Shown here: piece after piece, positions 51,590 through 59,423 of the stretch | Position numbering within the stretch: position 1 is the stretch's first letter | Layout: each line of letters opens with the position of its first letter | Assembly (NCBI GenBank): GCA_017516765.1 | Contig: JAFXBE010000016.1 | Span: forward strand, 60,349 to 124,348 | Source of the DNA: Clostridia bacterium | GTDB lineage: Bacteria; Bacillota; Clostridia; Christensenellales; Aristaeellaceae | DNA length: 64,000 nucleotides | Reading direction: 5' to 3' | Made by a program: the position numbers and the translations under genes | Notes under the pieces: model-generated | Seen by the model: only the letters and a program-made list of their open reading frames with translations | Databases searched by the model: none | Told to the model about the DNA's origin: nothing

Positions 51590-52272
51590 TCCTGATCAAA
51601 AGCAGCCGCCTGCGGGCGGTTCTGCGGTGGCTGATCCCTCTGGCAGCCATCCCTTTGCTGGTGGCGGCCGGGGTGGCGCTGTTTCCCCAAAAGCAGCACC
51701 TGCTGGTATCCCTCGGGGTGGCGGTGTTGGCCCTTGTTCTGTTTCTGTGCGGGTTTGAGCGCAGGCAGACCGGCTCCCGGCGGATGGTGCTGGCAGCGGT
51801 GATCATTGCCCTGTGCATTGCGGGGCGGTTTATCCCGCTGGTAAAACCCGTTACGGCGCTTACCATCCTTGCGGGGATGTATCTGGGCGGGGAGACCGGC
51901 TTTCTGGTGGGCGCACTCTCTGCGGTGCTGAGCAATTTCTATTTCGGGCAGGGGCCTTGGACGCCTTTTCAGATGCTGGCCTGGGGCATGATCGGGCTTT
52001 CGGCGGGGTGGCTGTGCCGACCCCTGAAGAAAAGCCGCCTGCTGCTGGCGTTCTACGGACTGCTGACCGGCGTTGCCTATTCGCTGATGATGGATGTATG
52101 GACCGTGCTGTGGTACGACAGCGGGCTGCGCTGGGAGCTGTACCGGAGCGCGGTGGTCGCCGCGCTGCCCCATACGGCGTTGTACGGCGTTTCCAACCTG
52201 CTGTTTCTGTGGCTGCTGGCAAAGCCGGTGGGCAGGAAGCTGGATCGGGTGAAGCTGAAGTATGGGGTGTAA
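51586..52272 (+). CDS. ECF transporter substrate-specific S component, probably for cobalamin
   Basis: 228 aa; the start overlaps the ATPase stop (ATGA), with GGAGGG upstream. About six to seven helices. GMYLGGETGFLVGALSAVLSN carries the small-residue helix used to bind EcfT, and FYFGQGPWTPFQMLAWG is conserved in CbrT/CblT-like S components. Cobalamin specificity follows from the riboswitch and the intrinsic-factor-like protein in the same operon. Confidence 0.85.
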   Translation: MILIKSSRLRAVLRWLIPLAAIPLLVAAGVALFPQKQHLLVSLGVAVLALVLFLCGFERRQTGSRRMVLAAVIIALCIAGRFIPLVKPVTALTILAGMYLGGETGFLVGALSAVLSNFYFGQGPWTPFQMLAWGMIGLSAGWLCRPLKKSRLLLAFYGLLTGVAYSLMMDVWTVLWYDSGLRWELYRSAVVAALPHTALYGVSNLLFLWLLAKPVGRKLDRVKLKYGV

Positions 52273-52280
52273 AAGTACAA

Positions 52281-52324
52281 AAACAAGCGGGTATCCGGCG
52301 TGGGGGCCGGATACCCGCTTGTTT
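52281..52324. terminator. Terminator of the cobalamin operon
   Basis: Perfect 19-bp stem (52281-52299 and 52306-52324) with a 6-nt loop, 8 bp after the S-component stop; AAAACAAG/CTTGTTTG edges suit termination in either direction. Confidence 0.9.
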
Positions 52325-52339
52325 GCGGAAGGGGGGCGG

Positions 52340-52770
52340 GCGAACCGAATGGATGCGACTGAGGGAAGCGCGTGCCTTGCACAAGGGAGGCTTGTGGGGG
52401 TGGGTGTTATCTTGGGGGACAGCCAACCCAAAGGCTCCTTCCGTTAGGAGGGAGCTGTCGCCGTCAGGCGACTGAGGGTGCTGGGCGTTAGGGGTGTGGC
52501 GGTTGGGGGTGGGTGGTGTCCACCGGTAGTTGTCTGCCGTTCCCTGCGCATTGGAAATAGCTGCGCTTGGCACCCTCAGTCTGCTTCGCAGACAGCTCCC
52601 TCCTTCGGAAGGAGCCTTTGGGAGTGGGTTTCCCCGTTGGGGGACAGCCAAGCGAAAAGGCTTCCCTGTGCAAGGGCGACGGAGGGAAGCGCGTGCCCAG
52701 TGGAGACGGAGGGAAGCGCGTGCCTTGCACAAGGGAGGCCTGTGGGGGTGGTGTTATCTTGGGTTGGCTG
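52340..52770. repeat. Cluster of D-type dispersed repeats
   Basis: At least three partial units, two of them inverted relative to each other, sharing GGAGGGAAGCGCGTGCC, CTTGCACAAGGGAGGC and GTTATCTTGGG. Related pieces occur at 5884-6030 and 43043-43088. Confidence 0.7.
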
Positions 52771-52827
52771 TTGCCCATTCTGGTCTGCCAACAGCGCAGG
52801 GAGCCTATCGGATCGGAGTTTCCCCCA

Positions 52828-53586
52828 TCACCCCAGATAATGGCTCATGGCCAGCATCAGGCAGAAGCCTGCCAGCAGAGCGTAGGTCGCGCCCCGCTCG
52901 CTGCCGTGGGCGTGGGTCTCGGGGATCATTTCGTCGCTGATCACATAGAGCATGGTGCCGCCGGCAAAGGCCAGCGCAAAGGGCAGGATGGCGGTGGATA
53001 CGGTGACCGCCAGATAGCCCAGCAGCGCACCCAGTACCTCCACCACACCGGTGAGCAAAGCGGCGATGAAAGTACGGCCCTTGCTCATGCCTGCCGCCAG
53101 CATGGGCGCGATGATCACCATGCCCTCGGGGATGTTCTGCAGCGCAATGCCCGCCGCAATGGTCACCGCCTCGCCCACATCGCCCGTGCCGAAGCCAACG
53201 CCCGCAGCGATGCCCTCGGGCAGGTTGTGGATGGCGATGGCCATCACAAACAGCAGCACCTTGTTCAGCTGGTCGGTGCCGCCTGGATGGGTCTCCTGAT
53301 CCACTCCGCTCAGCTTGTGCAGATGGGGCACCAGCTTATCCAGCAGGTTGAGGCACAGCGCACCGCAGAAAATGCCTGCCACCGCTACCGGCAGCCCGGC
53401 CGCCCCGCCATACTCCAGCGAGGGCAGGATGAGCCCGATCACCGCCGCCGCCAGCATAACGCCTGCGGCAAACGCAAGCACGATATCGCTGAACCGGTGG
53501 CTGATCTTTTTGGTGGCAAAGCCCAGCAGCGCACCCAGTACCGTTGCGCCGCCGACGCCAAGGGCGGTGAGAAGAACCATTTGCAT
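52828..53586 (-). CDS. ZIP-family divalent metal transporter
   Basis: 252 aa from the ATG at 53586 (AAAGGAG upstream); a longer frame runs into repeat E. Eight helices, with metal-site helices IAIHNLPEGIAAGV and ALQNIPEGMVI, and a His-containing loop (PHLHKLSGVDQETH). Imports Zn2+, Mn2+ or Fe2+; ZupT/GufA-like. Stand-alone gene. Confidence 0.92.
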   Translation of the reverse strand: MQMVLLTALGVGGATVLGALLGFATKKISHRFSDIVLAFAAGVMLAAAVIGLILPSLEYGGAAGLPVAVAGIFCGALCLNLLDKLVPHLHKLSGVDQETHPGGTDQLNKVLLFVMAIAIHNLPEGIAAGVGFGTGDVGEAVTIAAGIALQNIPEGMVIIAPMLAAGMSKGRTFIAALLTGVVEVLGALLGYLAVTVSTAILPFALAFAGGTMLYVISDEMIPETHAHGSERGATYALLAGFCLMLAMSHYLG

Positions 53587-53605
53587 GAAAGTCACTCCTT
53601 TTTGC

Positions 53606-53652
53606 AGGGGGCTCTGCCCCGCGCCCCGGCAGGAAGATGATCCCCCCTGCAC
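53606..53652 (-). repeat. Dispersed repeat E, copy 3
   Basis: Inverted copy of the 80-128 unit in the leader of the ZIP gene: GGGGCTCTGCCCCGCGCCCC then GATGATCCCCCCTGCACCC. Confidence 0.7.
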
Positions 53653-53739
53653 CCACTGATTTTCTGTTTCAGTTTACGCAGGGATCCCGTGCAGGGTACC
53701 TGCGGGGGCAGGTTTTCCTGTTTCCATTATACACAGAAA

Positions 53740-53767
53740 GCCCCCTTGCCGAAACCGGCCCGGGGGC
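53740..53767 (-). terminator. Terminator of the GH4 gene
   Basis: GCCCCC/GGGGGC stem around a second small stem (CCGG), followed on the minus strand by TTTCTGT. A TATAAT-like box for the ZIP gene follows at once (53726-53731). Confidence 0.65.
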
Positions 53768-53781
53768 AAAAGATGAAATTC

Positions 53782-55179
53782 TTACTCGAACCACTTTGCC
53801 GGCAGATACTTGCGCTGGTTTTCCAGCATATCGTCGAACAGCTTCTGCCCGTCGGCGGGGGTGACATGACCCATCTGGGGATCGTTCATGAAGGTGGTGA
53901 AGCCCAGCTTGCGGTCGCAGGTCATAGCGGCTTTGAGGGTGTTTTCCTGATTGTACACATGGCGCGCCACCAGCGGCAGCACGTTCTGGGGAATATCGCC
54001 CGCAAACACGGGCTGGATGCGGTCACGCCCGAAGATGGCGTTGGTTTCCACCACCGCGCCCAGAGGCAGGTTGGAGATCTGGCCCCGGTTGGGGATATTC
54101 ACATTGCTGACCAGATCGCCCAGACCCAGAATGGCCTTGAGCAGGAGATGCCCCTCTTCGCCCGAACCCTTCAGGTTGATCTCTTCCTTGCCGGAGATCA
54201 GGTCGTCGCTGCGCTGAAGGCGGTTCTTCAGATCGTTTACGCGCCAGTCCACGGTGGTCAGGCCGAACATCCAGCTGCGCACCGTCTCGGGATCCCGGGT
54301 GTACCAGGGGGGCATGAATTCTGCCAAGTGGCGGTCGCCTGCGGCAGCGATAACGCCGTACTTGCGGAACAGGTCGATCTTGACCCGCTCTGCGCTGGCA
54401 AAGGAGGAATTCATCCAGTTCTTGTCGCCGCCCTTATCGTAGCCGCTCTCGGCATAGGTCTGGGCAAACTTCTCGTACAGGGGCCACAGGTCGATGCCCT
54501 TGTAGCTGGCGGCGGTGATCCACGTAAAGTGGTTGATGCCCGTTACCGTGGTGTGGATCTCGTGACGGTCCACACCTTCGATGCCCAGCTGATCGCGCAG
54601 CATCTGACACATCAGCCCCTGAGTGCCGAACACCTCGTGGCAGCAGCCGAAGGCCTTGATCCCGGGGAACACCTCATACAGGGTGCGGATGCACAGCGTC
54701 ATGGGGTTGGTGTAGTTGATGACCCATGCTTCGGGGGCATAGTCCCGGATGGCCTGCGCGATCTCCACAAACATGGGGATGGTGCGCATGGCGCGCATAA
54801 AGCCGCCGGGGCCTACGGTATCGCCTACGGGCTGGTACACACCCACCCGCTCGGGCAGGTGCACGTCGGAGCGCATTTCCTCGAACGTGCCGGGCAGGAT
54901 GGAGATGACCACGAAATCGGCCCCGGTAAGGGCGTCCTTCAGGGTGTCGGATACGGTGTACTCCCAACGGGAAACCGCATCCGGGTGGGCGCTGATCTTT
55001 TTGCCGATCACCTCGTTGCGGCGGGCGGCTTCCTTGTCGATGTCGTAAAGGCGCACGGTGCCGCAGAGCTGCTCATCCTTTGCCAGATCCATCATGAAGC
55101 CCCATGCCCAGCCCCGGCTGCCGCCGCCGATGTAGGCCACGTTCAGCCCGGTGCGCTTGTTTTCGCCGGTGTTCATCAT
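53782..55179 (-). CDS. GH4 glycosidase, LplD-like (alpha-galacturonidase type)
   Basis: 465 aa NAD+- and Mn2+-dependent glycosidase. The Rossmann start reads YIGGGSRGWAWGF; NYTNPMTLC, GCCHEVFGTQ and TGINHFTW hold the metal- and sugar-binding residues. CHEVF rather than CHSVQ points to the LplD branch, known for alpha-galacturonidase, over the alpha-galactosidase MelA branch. Cytoplasmic. With the MGH1-like and GH43 genes it suggests processing of pectic oligomers. Confidence 0.88.
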   Translation of the reverse strand: MMNTGENKRTGLNVAYIGGGSRGWAWGFMMDLAKDEQLCGTVRLYDIDKEAARRNEVIGKKISAHPDAVSRWEYTVSDTLKDALTGADFVVISILPGTFEEMRSDVHLPERVGVYQPVGDTVGPGGFMRAMRTIPMFVEIAQAIRDYAPEAWVINYTNPMTLCIRTLYEVFPGIKAFGCCHEVFGTQGLMCQMLRDQLGIEGVDRHEIHTTVTGINHFTWITAASYKGIDLWPLYEKFAQTYAESGYDKGGDKNWMNSSFASAERVKIDLFRKYGVIAAAGDRHLAEFMPPWYTRDPETVRSWMFGLTTVDWRVNDLKNRLQRSDDLISGKEEINLKGSGEEGHLLLKAILGLGDLVSNVNIPNRGQISNLPLGAVVETNAIFGRDRIQPVFAGDIPQNVLPLVARHVYNQENTLKAAMTCDRKLGFTTFMNDPQMGHVTPADGQKLFDDMLENQRKYLPAKWFE

Positions 55180-55262
55180 TGTTCTTCTTCCTCCGTTATG
55201 TGGTTTGCGTTGTGGCTTGTATCCGTTCGTCCGCAGCCTTCTGCGGGCGGGTAAAACAGGGG

Positions 55263-56705
55263 TCAGGCGTCCTCGATCCTGCGGGTGGTGATGAGCCGCC
55301 CTTCCCTATCGGTGATCAGGCGCATGCCGCAGGGGGATGCCATCCTTTCTTTGCCATCCACAAAGATATGTCCCTCGCTGCCGTTGCTTTCGATGCGGTA
55401 CAGCCTTTCGCCTATACGCTGCTCGTAAACACAGGGTGCGCCGGTGCCAAGGCTGAACCAGATTTGCCCCATGTGCATGTGTACGCCCCAGATATGGGCC
55501 ATGTATTCCAGCACCGAAAGCACCGTGGGACCGTAGCCGTCCTGAAAGGGATCGCTGCTGCCCGGCTCCATGGGCGCTTTGGTAACCGAGGACACCCGGC
55601 TGGGCGCGCCGGTGAAGGGATCGTACTGCTGGGTGAACACATAGCCGCCGTCGATGACGGCTTTGAAGAGCCGATGCCCCAGCCTTGTGACCAGCGGCTC
55701 CCAGCCGTAGCGTTCCAGCGCGCGGATGGCCCGCTGATAGGTAAGCCCCTCCGGCTGCCCGCTCCAGTTGTTCTCCGGGGCGTTGCGGAAGGCGGGGTCG
55801 TTGGCTGCCACCGAGGGAAGCGGCATGGGCGTCCAGAATTCGTTGGGTTCCAGAAGATGCTCCCGCACGAACCGGTCTGCCATCAGTTGGGAAAAGCTGC
55901 CCCAGTACATGCAGCGCAGGTTGTTGTGGGTCAGGATGGGGATGGTGTTGCCGAAGCGGTCCCGGTCGAAGCAGGCGCCCTTTTCATCATCCCACAGGCG
56001 GGCTTTCAGCGCCGCTGCCACCTGATCGGCGGCGGCGCGCCAGTAGGTCTCCTTCCCGTCCTCCAGAATACCGCTGATGCGGCTGAGCACATCCCTTGCC
56101 GAATAAGAAAAGGACATGATATCCATCGAGGCCATGGGCACCACGCTGCTGCCCGCCGGGGGAGTGTCGGTCAGGCAATACACGGGCGCATCCCCGTAGC
56201 GCAGGGCGTTATCCTCGCCCGTATCGTATACGCAGAAGGATTCCAGACAGCCGTCGCCGTCCGAGTCCCGGGTGCGCCACAAATACTCGTCAAAGCGGAT
56301 GAGGCACTGCTGCAACAGCTTCAGATACTCCCGGTTTTCGCCGATCCAGTAGTACAGATCCAGCGCAGGTTCAGGGAAGCAGAAGCCCTGAAATTTGTTG
56401 AACTGGGCTTCGATGCTGCCGTCCGGGAAGCCCTGTATGGAGCCCGCCAGCCGCCCGTCCGCCCGCTGGGTGCGCATAAAGAGCAGCACATTGTTCAGCG
56501 CGGCGGTCAGGTTGCGCTTGGCGTACATCTCGCCGCCCATGGGCTGGGTCTCCAGCCAGATCTTTTCGTAGCCGCCGCCCTCCACCAGCACCTGATCTGC
56601 GCCGAACTGCTGCAGATTGCCAAGGCATTTGCGCTCGGCGGCATCAAACAGCCGCTGAATGGCTTCGTTTTCCGTACGGAAGAAAACGCCGGTGTCCGGG
56701 AGCAT
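55263..56705 (-). CDS. Trehalase/MGH1-like alpha-barrel glycosidase
   Basis: 480 aa from the ATG at 56705 (GAGGTGAG upstream); a longer frame to 56786 crosses the promoter. The (alpha/alpha)6-barrel pattern of GH63/GH37-like enzymes is visible: GFPDGSIEAQFN, SDGDGCLESF, SMDIMSFSY, WSGQPEGLTYQRAI and FQDGYGPTVL. No signal peptide. Substrate unknown. Divergent from the GH43 gene and 83 bp upstream of GH4 on the same strand, probably one unit. Confidence 0.75.
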   Translation of the reverse strand: MLPDTGVFFRTENEAIQRLFDAAERKCLGNLQQFGADQVLVEGGGYEKIWLETQPMGGEMYAKRNLTAALNNVLLFMRTQRADGRLAGSIQGFPDGSIEAQFNKFQGFCFPEPALDLYYWIGENREYLKLLQQCLIRFDEYLWRTRDSDGDGCLESFCVYDTGEDNALRYGDAPVYCLTDTPPAGSSVVPMASMDIMSFSYSARDVLSRISGILEDGKETYWRAAADQVAAALKARLWDDEKGACFDRDRFGNTIPILTHNNLRCMYWGSFSQLMADRFVREHLLEPNEFWTPMPLPSVAANDPAFRNAPENNWSGQPEGLTYQRAIRALERYGWEPLVTRLGHRLFKAVIDGGYVFTQQYDPFTGAPSRVSSVTKAPMEPGSSDPFQDGYGPTVLSVLEYMAHIWGVHMHMGQIWFSLGTGAPCVYEQRIGERLYRIESNGSEGHIFVDGKERMASPCGMRLITDREGRLITTRRIEDA

Positions 56706-56742
56706 GCTCTCACCTCGGTATAAACGGAATGTAAGTGGTACC

Positions 56743-56771
56743 ATTATAGCGGAAATGCAGACATTTTCCAA
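56743..56771 (-). promoter_or_regulatory. Promoter of the MGH1-like/GH4 unit
   Basis: Minus-strand TTGGAA (56766-56771), 17 bp, TATAAT (56743-56748). Confidence 0.75.
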
Positions 56772-56917
56772 TACAAAACGGGTCAAAAGTCGGTTTTGGA
56801 CGGTTGATGGTCGAAAAAGTCCCGCTTTACGGCGGGGCGGGCAGGATGGTATGATACAGGCAGCAATACGGTGCGGCGGCGGGAACGGCTGCCGCGTACA
56901 GCAAGGAGAAAAACCGC

Positions 56918-57781
56918 ATGAAACGCAGCGATATCAACATCCGCGACCCCTTTGTGCTGGTGCACGGGGGTAAATACTACCTTTACGGTACCCGGGGCGA
57001 GACCTGCTGGGGGCCTGCCGACGGCTTTGATGTGTACGTGGGCGACGATCTGGAAAACTGGTCGGAGCCGGTGGAATGCTTCCACAACGACGGCTCCTTC
57101 TGGGCAGACCGGAACTACTGGGCCCCGGAGGTGTATGCCTACAAGGGTGCATTCTACATGTTCGCCAGCTTCAAGAACCCGCAGGTGCGCCGGGGTACGG
57201 CGATCCTGCGGGCAGAGAGCCCGCTGGGCCCTTTCCTGCCCCATTCGGAAGGGTGCGTAACGCCCCGGGAGTGGGAATGTCTGGACGGCACGCTCTACCT
57301 GAGCCCGGAGGGCAAGCCCTACATGGTCTTCTGCCACGAATGGGTACAGGCAGGGGACGGGGAGATCTGCGCCCTTCCGCTGACGGAGGATCTGCGGGCG
57401 GCGGCGGGCGAGCCCTTCCTGCTGTTCCGGGCATCGGAAGCCCCATGGTGCAAGGTGATGCACCATTCCAGCGGCATAAGCGGCTGCGTGACCGACGGCC
57501 CCTTCTTTTACCGCACCGAAAACGGCACCCTGCTGTGCCTGTGGGCCGGCTTTTCCGAGGGCGGGTATACCGAAGCGGTAGCCGTATCGGACAATGGGGA
57601 TATTACCGGGCAGTTTACCCAGACCGATCCCCTGTTCATGGACGACGGGGGGCACGGCATGGTGTTCCGGGGGCTGGACGGACAATTGTACCTGACCCTG
57701 CACAGCCCCAATGCCCATCTGGAGGAACGCCCCTGCTTCCACCCCATCCGGGAGGAGGGAGGACGGCTGCACAGAGGGTGA
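56918..57781 (+). CDS. GH43-like glycosidase
   Basis: 287 aa five-bladed beta-propeller. The general-base Asp is in NIRDPFVL (about residue 9), the pKa-tuning Asp in ECLDGTLY, and the acid position falls in VTDGPFFYR, where most GH43 enzymes have EGP. This Asp-for-Glu form occurs in some GH43 groups but should be checked. YYLYGTRG and WAPEVYAYKGAFYMF are typical. No signal peptide. Likely alpha-arabinofuranosidase or beta-xylosidase on imported oligomers. Follows a TATGAT box at about 56849. Confidence 0.82.
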   Translation: MKRSDINIRDPFVLVHGGKYYLYGTRGETCWGPADGFDVYVGDDLENWSEPVECFHNDGSFWADRNYWAPEVYAYKGAFYMFASFKNPQVRRGTAILRAESPLGPFLPHSEGCVTPREWECLDGTLYLSPEGKPYMVFCHEWVQAGDGEICALPLTEDLRAAAGEPFLLFRASEAPWCKVMHHSSGISGCVTDGPFFYRTENGTLLCLWAGFSEGGYTEAVAVSDNGDITGQFTQTDPLFMDDGGHGMVFRGLDGQLYLTLHSPNAHLEERPCFHPIREEGGRLHRG

Positions 57782-57812
57782 AGAGATAACATCAGCTATG
57801 TTTCGTCTCCCG

Positions 57813-57842
57813 TTGACACCCGCCCCACCTTGGTGCTACCAT
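57813..57842 (+). promoter_or_regulatory. Promoter of the epimerase-like gene
   Basis: TTGACA (57813-57818), 18 bp, TACCAT (57837-57842). Confidence 0.8.
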
Positions 57843-57892
57843 CGAAAAAAACAACCGCATACATCCGCTGCGGCAAAGGAGGACTTTCGTCT

Positions 57893-58864
57893 ATGAAGAT
57901 TTTCGTTACCGGCGGCACAGGCAACATCGGTCAGCACGTTACGCTGGCATTGGCTGCCCGGGGGCATCAGGTAGAGCTGCTGACCCGCACCCCGGAGAGG
58001 ATCCCCGCTTTTCAGAGCATGGAAAACGTTCATGTGGTCAAGGGCTGTTTGCAGGAGCCGGAAACCATGACCGCCGCCCTTACCGGCTGCGATGCGGTGA
58101 TCCACATCGCGCTGGGCTGGGGCGTTACCCCCGAAGAAATGCTGATGAACGATACCCGGGTGACCGCCATCCTGCTGGATGCTGCGGAGCAGGCCGGGGT
58201 GAAGAATTTCATTTACACCAGCTCCACCGCCGCCGCAGGCGACCTGTATGACAGCATGGACGAGACCGGGCTGCGTGCCCCCACCGACCTGTACGGCTCC
58301 ACCAAGGCCGCCACCGAGGTGTATATGATGGGCTTCCGGCAGTACTACAGCAAAAAGGGCGGCTACGGCGAGAAGGTGCGCATGCACCGCAACATCATCC
58401 GTCCGGGATATACCTTCTCCAGCCCGGCGGTGCCCGGCGGCGCATCCCAGTCGGACAAACGCTTCCAGCGCATCGCCGAAGCCATCGTGCAGGGGCAGGA
58501 TCTTACCTTCCCCGCCGGGGACGGCACCCAGTTCCTTTCCTCCCGGCAGATCGCCCAGGTGTACACCGCGCTGGTGGAAAGCGACCTGAACGAGGAGATC
58601 TTCTATGCGCTGGGCAGCAACTTCATTACGTGGTATCAGATCGCCTGCATGGCAAAGGAAATGACCCCCGGCTGCCGGAGCCGCATCACCGCCGAGGGCG
58701 AAGCGGGCAAGCCCAACCTGTACTGCGTGGACAAGATCCACCGGGTGTTCGGGCTGCGGTTCGACGGCATGGACGACATGGAGGAGCACATCCGCTGGAA
58801 TCTGGAGCGGGCAAAGGCAAAACTGGCAGGAGAGACCCTGCACGATCCCGTACATTCCTACTGA
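57893..58864 (+). CDS. NAD(P)-dependent epimerase/dehydratase (extended SDR)
   Basis: 323 aa from the ATG at 57893 (AAAGGAGG 9 bp upstream). The coenzyme motif GGTGNIG is at 7-13 and the catalytic Tyr-Lys in LYGSTKAA (about 133-137), with TSSTAAAGD giving the Ser. Sugar-nucleotide or uronate dehydrogenase/epimerase; among pectin enzymes, a uronate or sugar oxidoreductase is plausible but unproven. Confidence 0.85.
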   Translation: MKIFVTGGTGNIGQHVTLALAARGHQVELLTRTPERIPAFQSMENVHVVKGCLQEPETMTAALTGCDAVIHIALGWGVTPEEMLMNDTRVTAILLDAAEQAGVKNFIYTSSTAAAGDLYDSMDETGLRAPTDLYGSTKAATEVYMMGFRQYYSKKGGYGEKVRMHRNIIRPGYTFSSPAVPGGASQSDKRFQRIAEAIVQGQDLTFPAGDGTQFLSSRQIAQVYTALVESDLNEEIFYALGSNFITWYQIACMAKEMTPGCRSRITAEGEAGKPNLYCVDKIHRVFGLRFDGMDDMEEHIRWNLERAKAKLAGETLHDPVHSY

Positions 58865-58895
58865 GAAGGATAGGCATTCGGTATCTTCGGATAAG

Positions 58896-58934
58896 GAACA
58901 GGGACTGCGGCAATGCAAACCGCAGTCCCTGTTC
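58896..58934. terminator. Bidirectional terminator
   Basis: 15-bp perfect stem GAACAGGGACTGCGG between convergent genes, TTTT on the plus side. Confidence 0.9.
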
Positions 58935-58944
58935 TTTTGGGCGT

Positions 58945-59418
58945 TTATTCGGCTTCATCGGTGGGCAGCCCCAACTCCCGCAGCGTTGCCCGGCAGCGTG
59001 CGGCGGCGTGGGGCGAAAGCTGTGCCGAAGGATTGTATAGCCAATGCTGCAGGGCATCGGCATCCTTGAGAAGCTCATCCGGCGGCTCGTGCCGGGATTG
59101 CTTGTCGCTGTGGCGGGCGATGGCTGTGACGATCTGCTCCGTCTCTTCGGGGGAATACAGCCCCTCCAGCAGCGGCGCGGCCATGGCTGCGCTTCTCCCG
59201 GCATGCTCCCGGGGATCTGCGTCGGTATAGGCGGCAAGGTCATGGAGCATTCCGGCAGCGGCGGCGGGATCGGTCGCCAGTCCCCGTTTCGCCGCCAGCA
59301 GCACGCACAGCTGACTTACGCCGTAGAGATGCACATAAGCGCATCTGCGTTCCTCAGGGTCGGTGATGGGCAGGAGCAGGGCATCCACCCGCTCCCGCAA
59401 GCATTCCAGTCTGTTCAT
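58945..59418 (-). CDS. HD-domain hydrolase
   Basis: 157 aa from the ATG at 59418, 3 bp after the upstream stop (59424). Metal-binding HD motif in GMLHDLAAYT, with His in IARHSDKQS and Asp in KDADALQHW completing the H...HD...D set. Small stand-alone HD protein, likely a phosphohydrolase of unknown substrate. Co-transcribed behind the aldo/keto reductase. Confidence 0.82.
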   Translation of the reverse strand: MNRLECLRERVDALLLPITDPEERRCAYVHLYGVSQLCVLLAAKRGLATDPAAAAGMLHDLAAYTDADPREHAGRSAAMAAPLLEGLYSPEETEQIVTAIARHSDKQSRHEPPDELLKDADALQHWLYNPSAQLSPHAAARCRATLRELGLPTDEAE

Positions 59419-59423
59419 GGCGG

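Larger units (their letters stand above)
52273..52827. other. 555-bp intergenic region of D-type repeats
   Basis: After the terminator at 52281-52324, the rest is repeat: CGACTGAGGGAAGCGCGTGC units at about 52357, 52677 and 52703, TTCGGAAGGAG hairpins, and CCCTCAGTCTGC...GCAGACAGCTCC. Frames here are repeat translations. No gene is supported. Confidence 0.75.
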
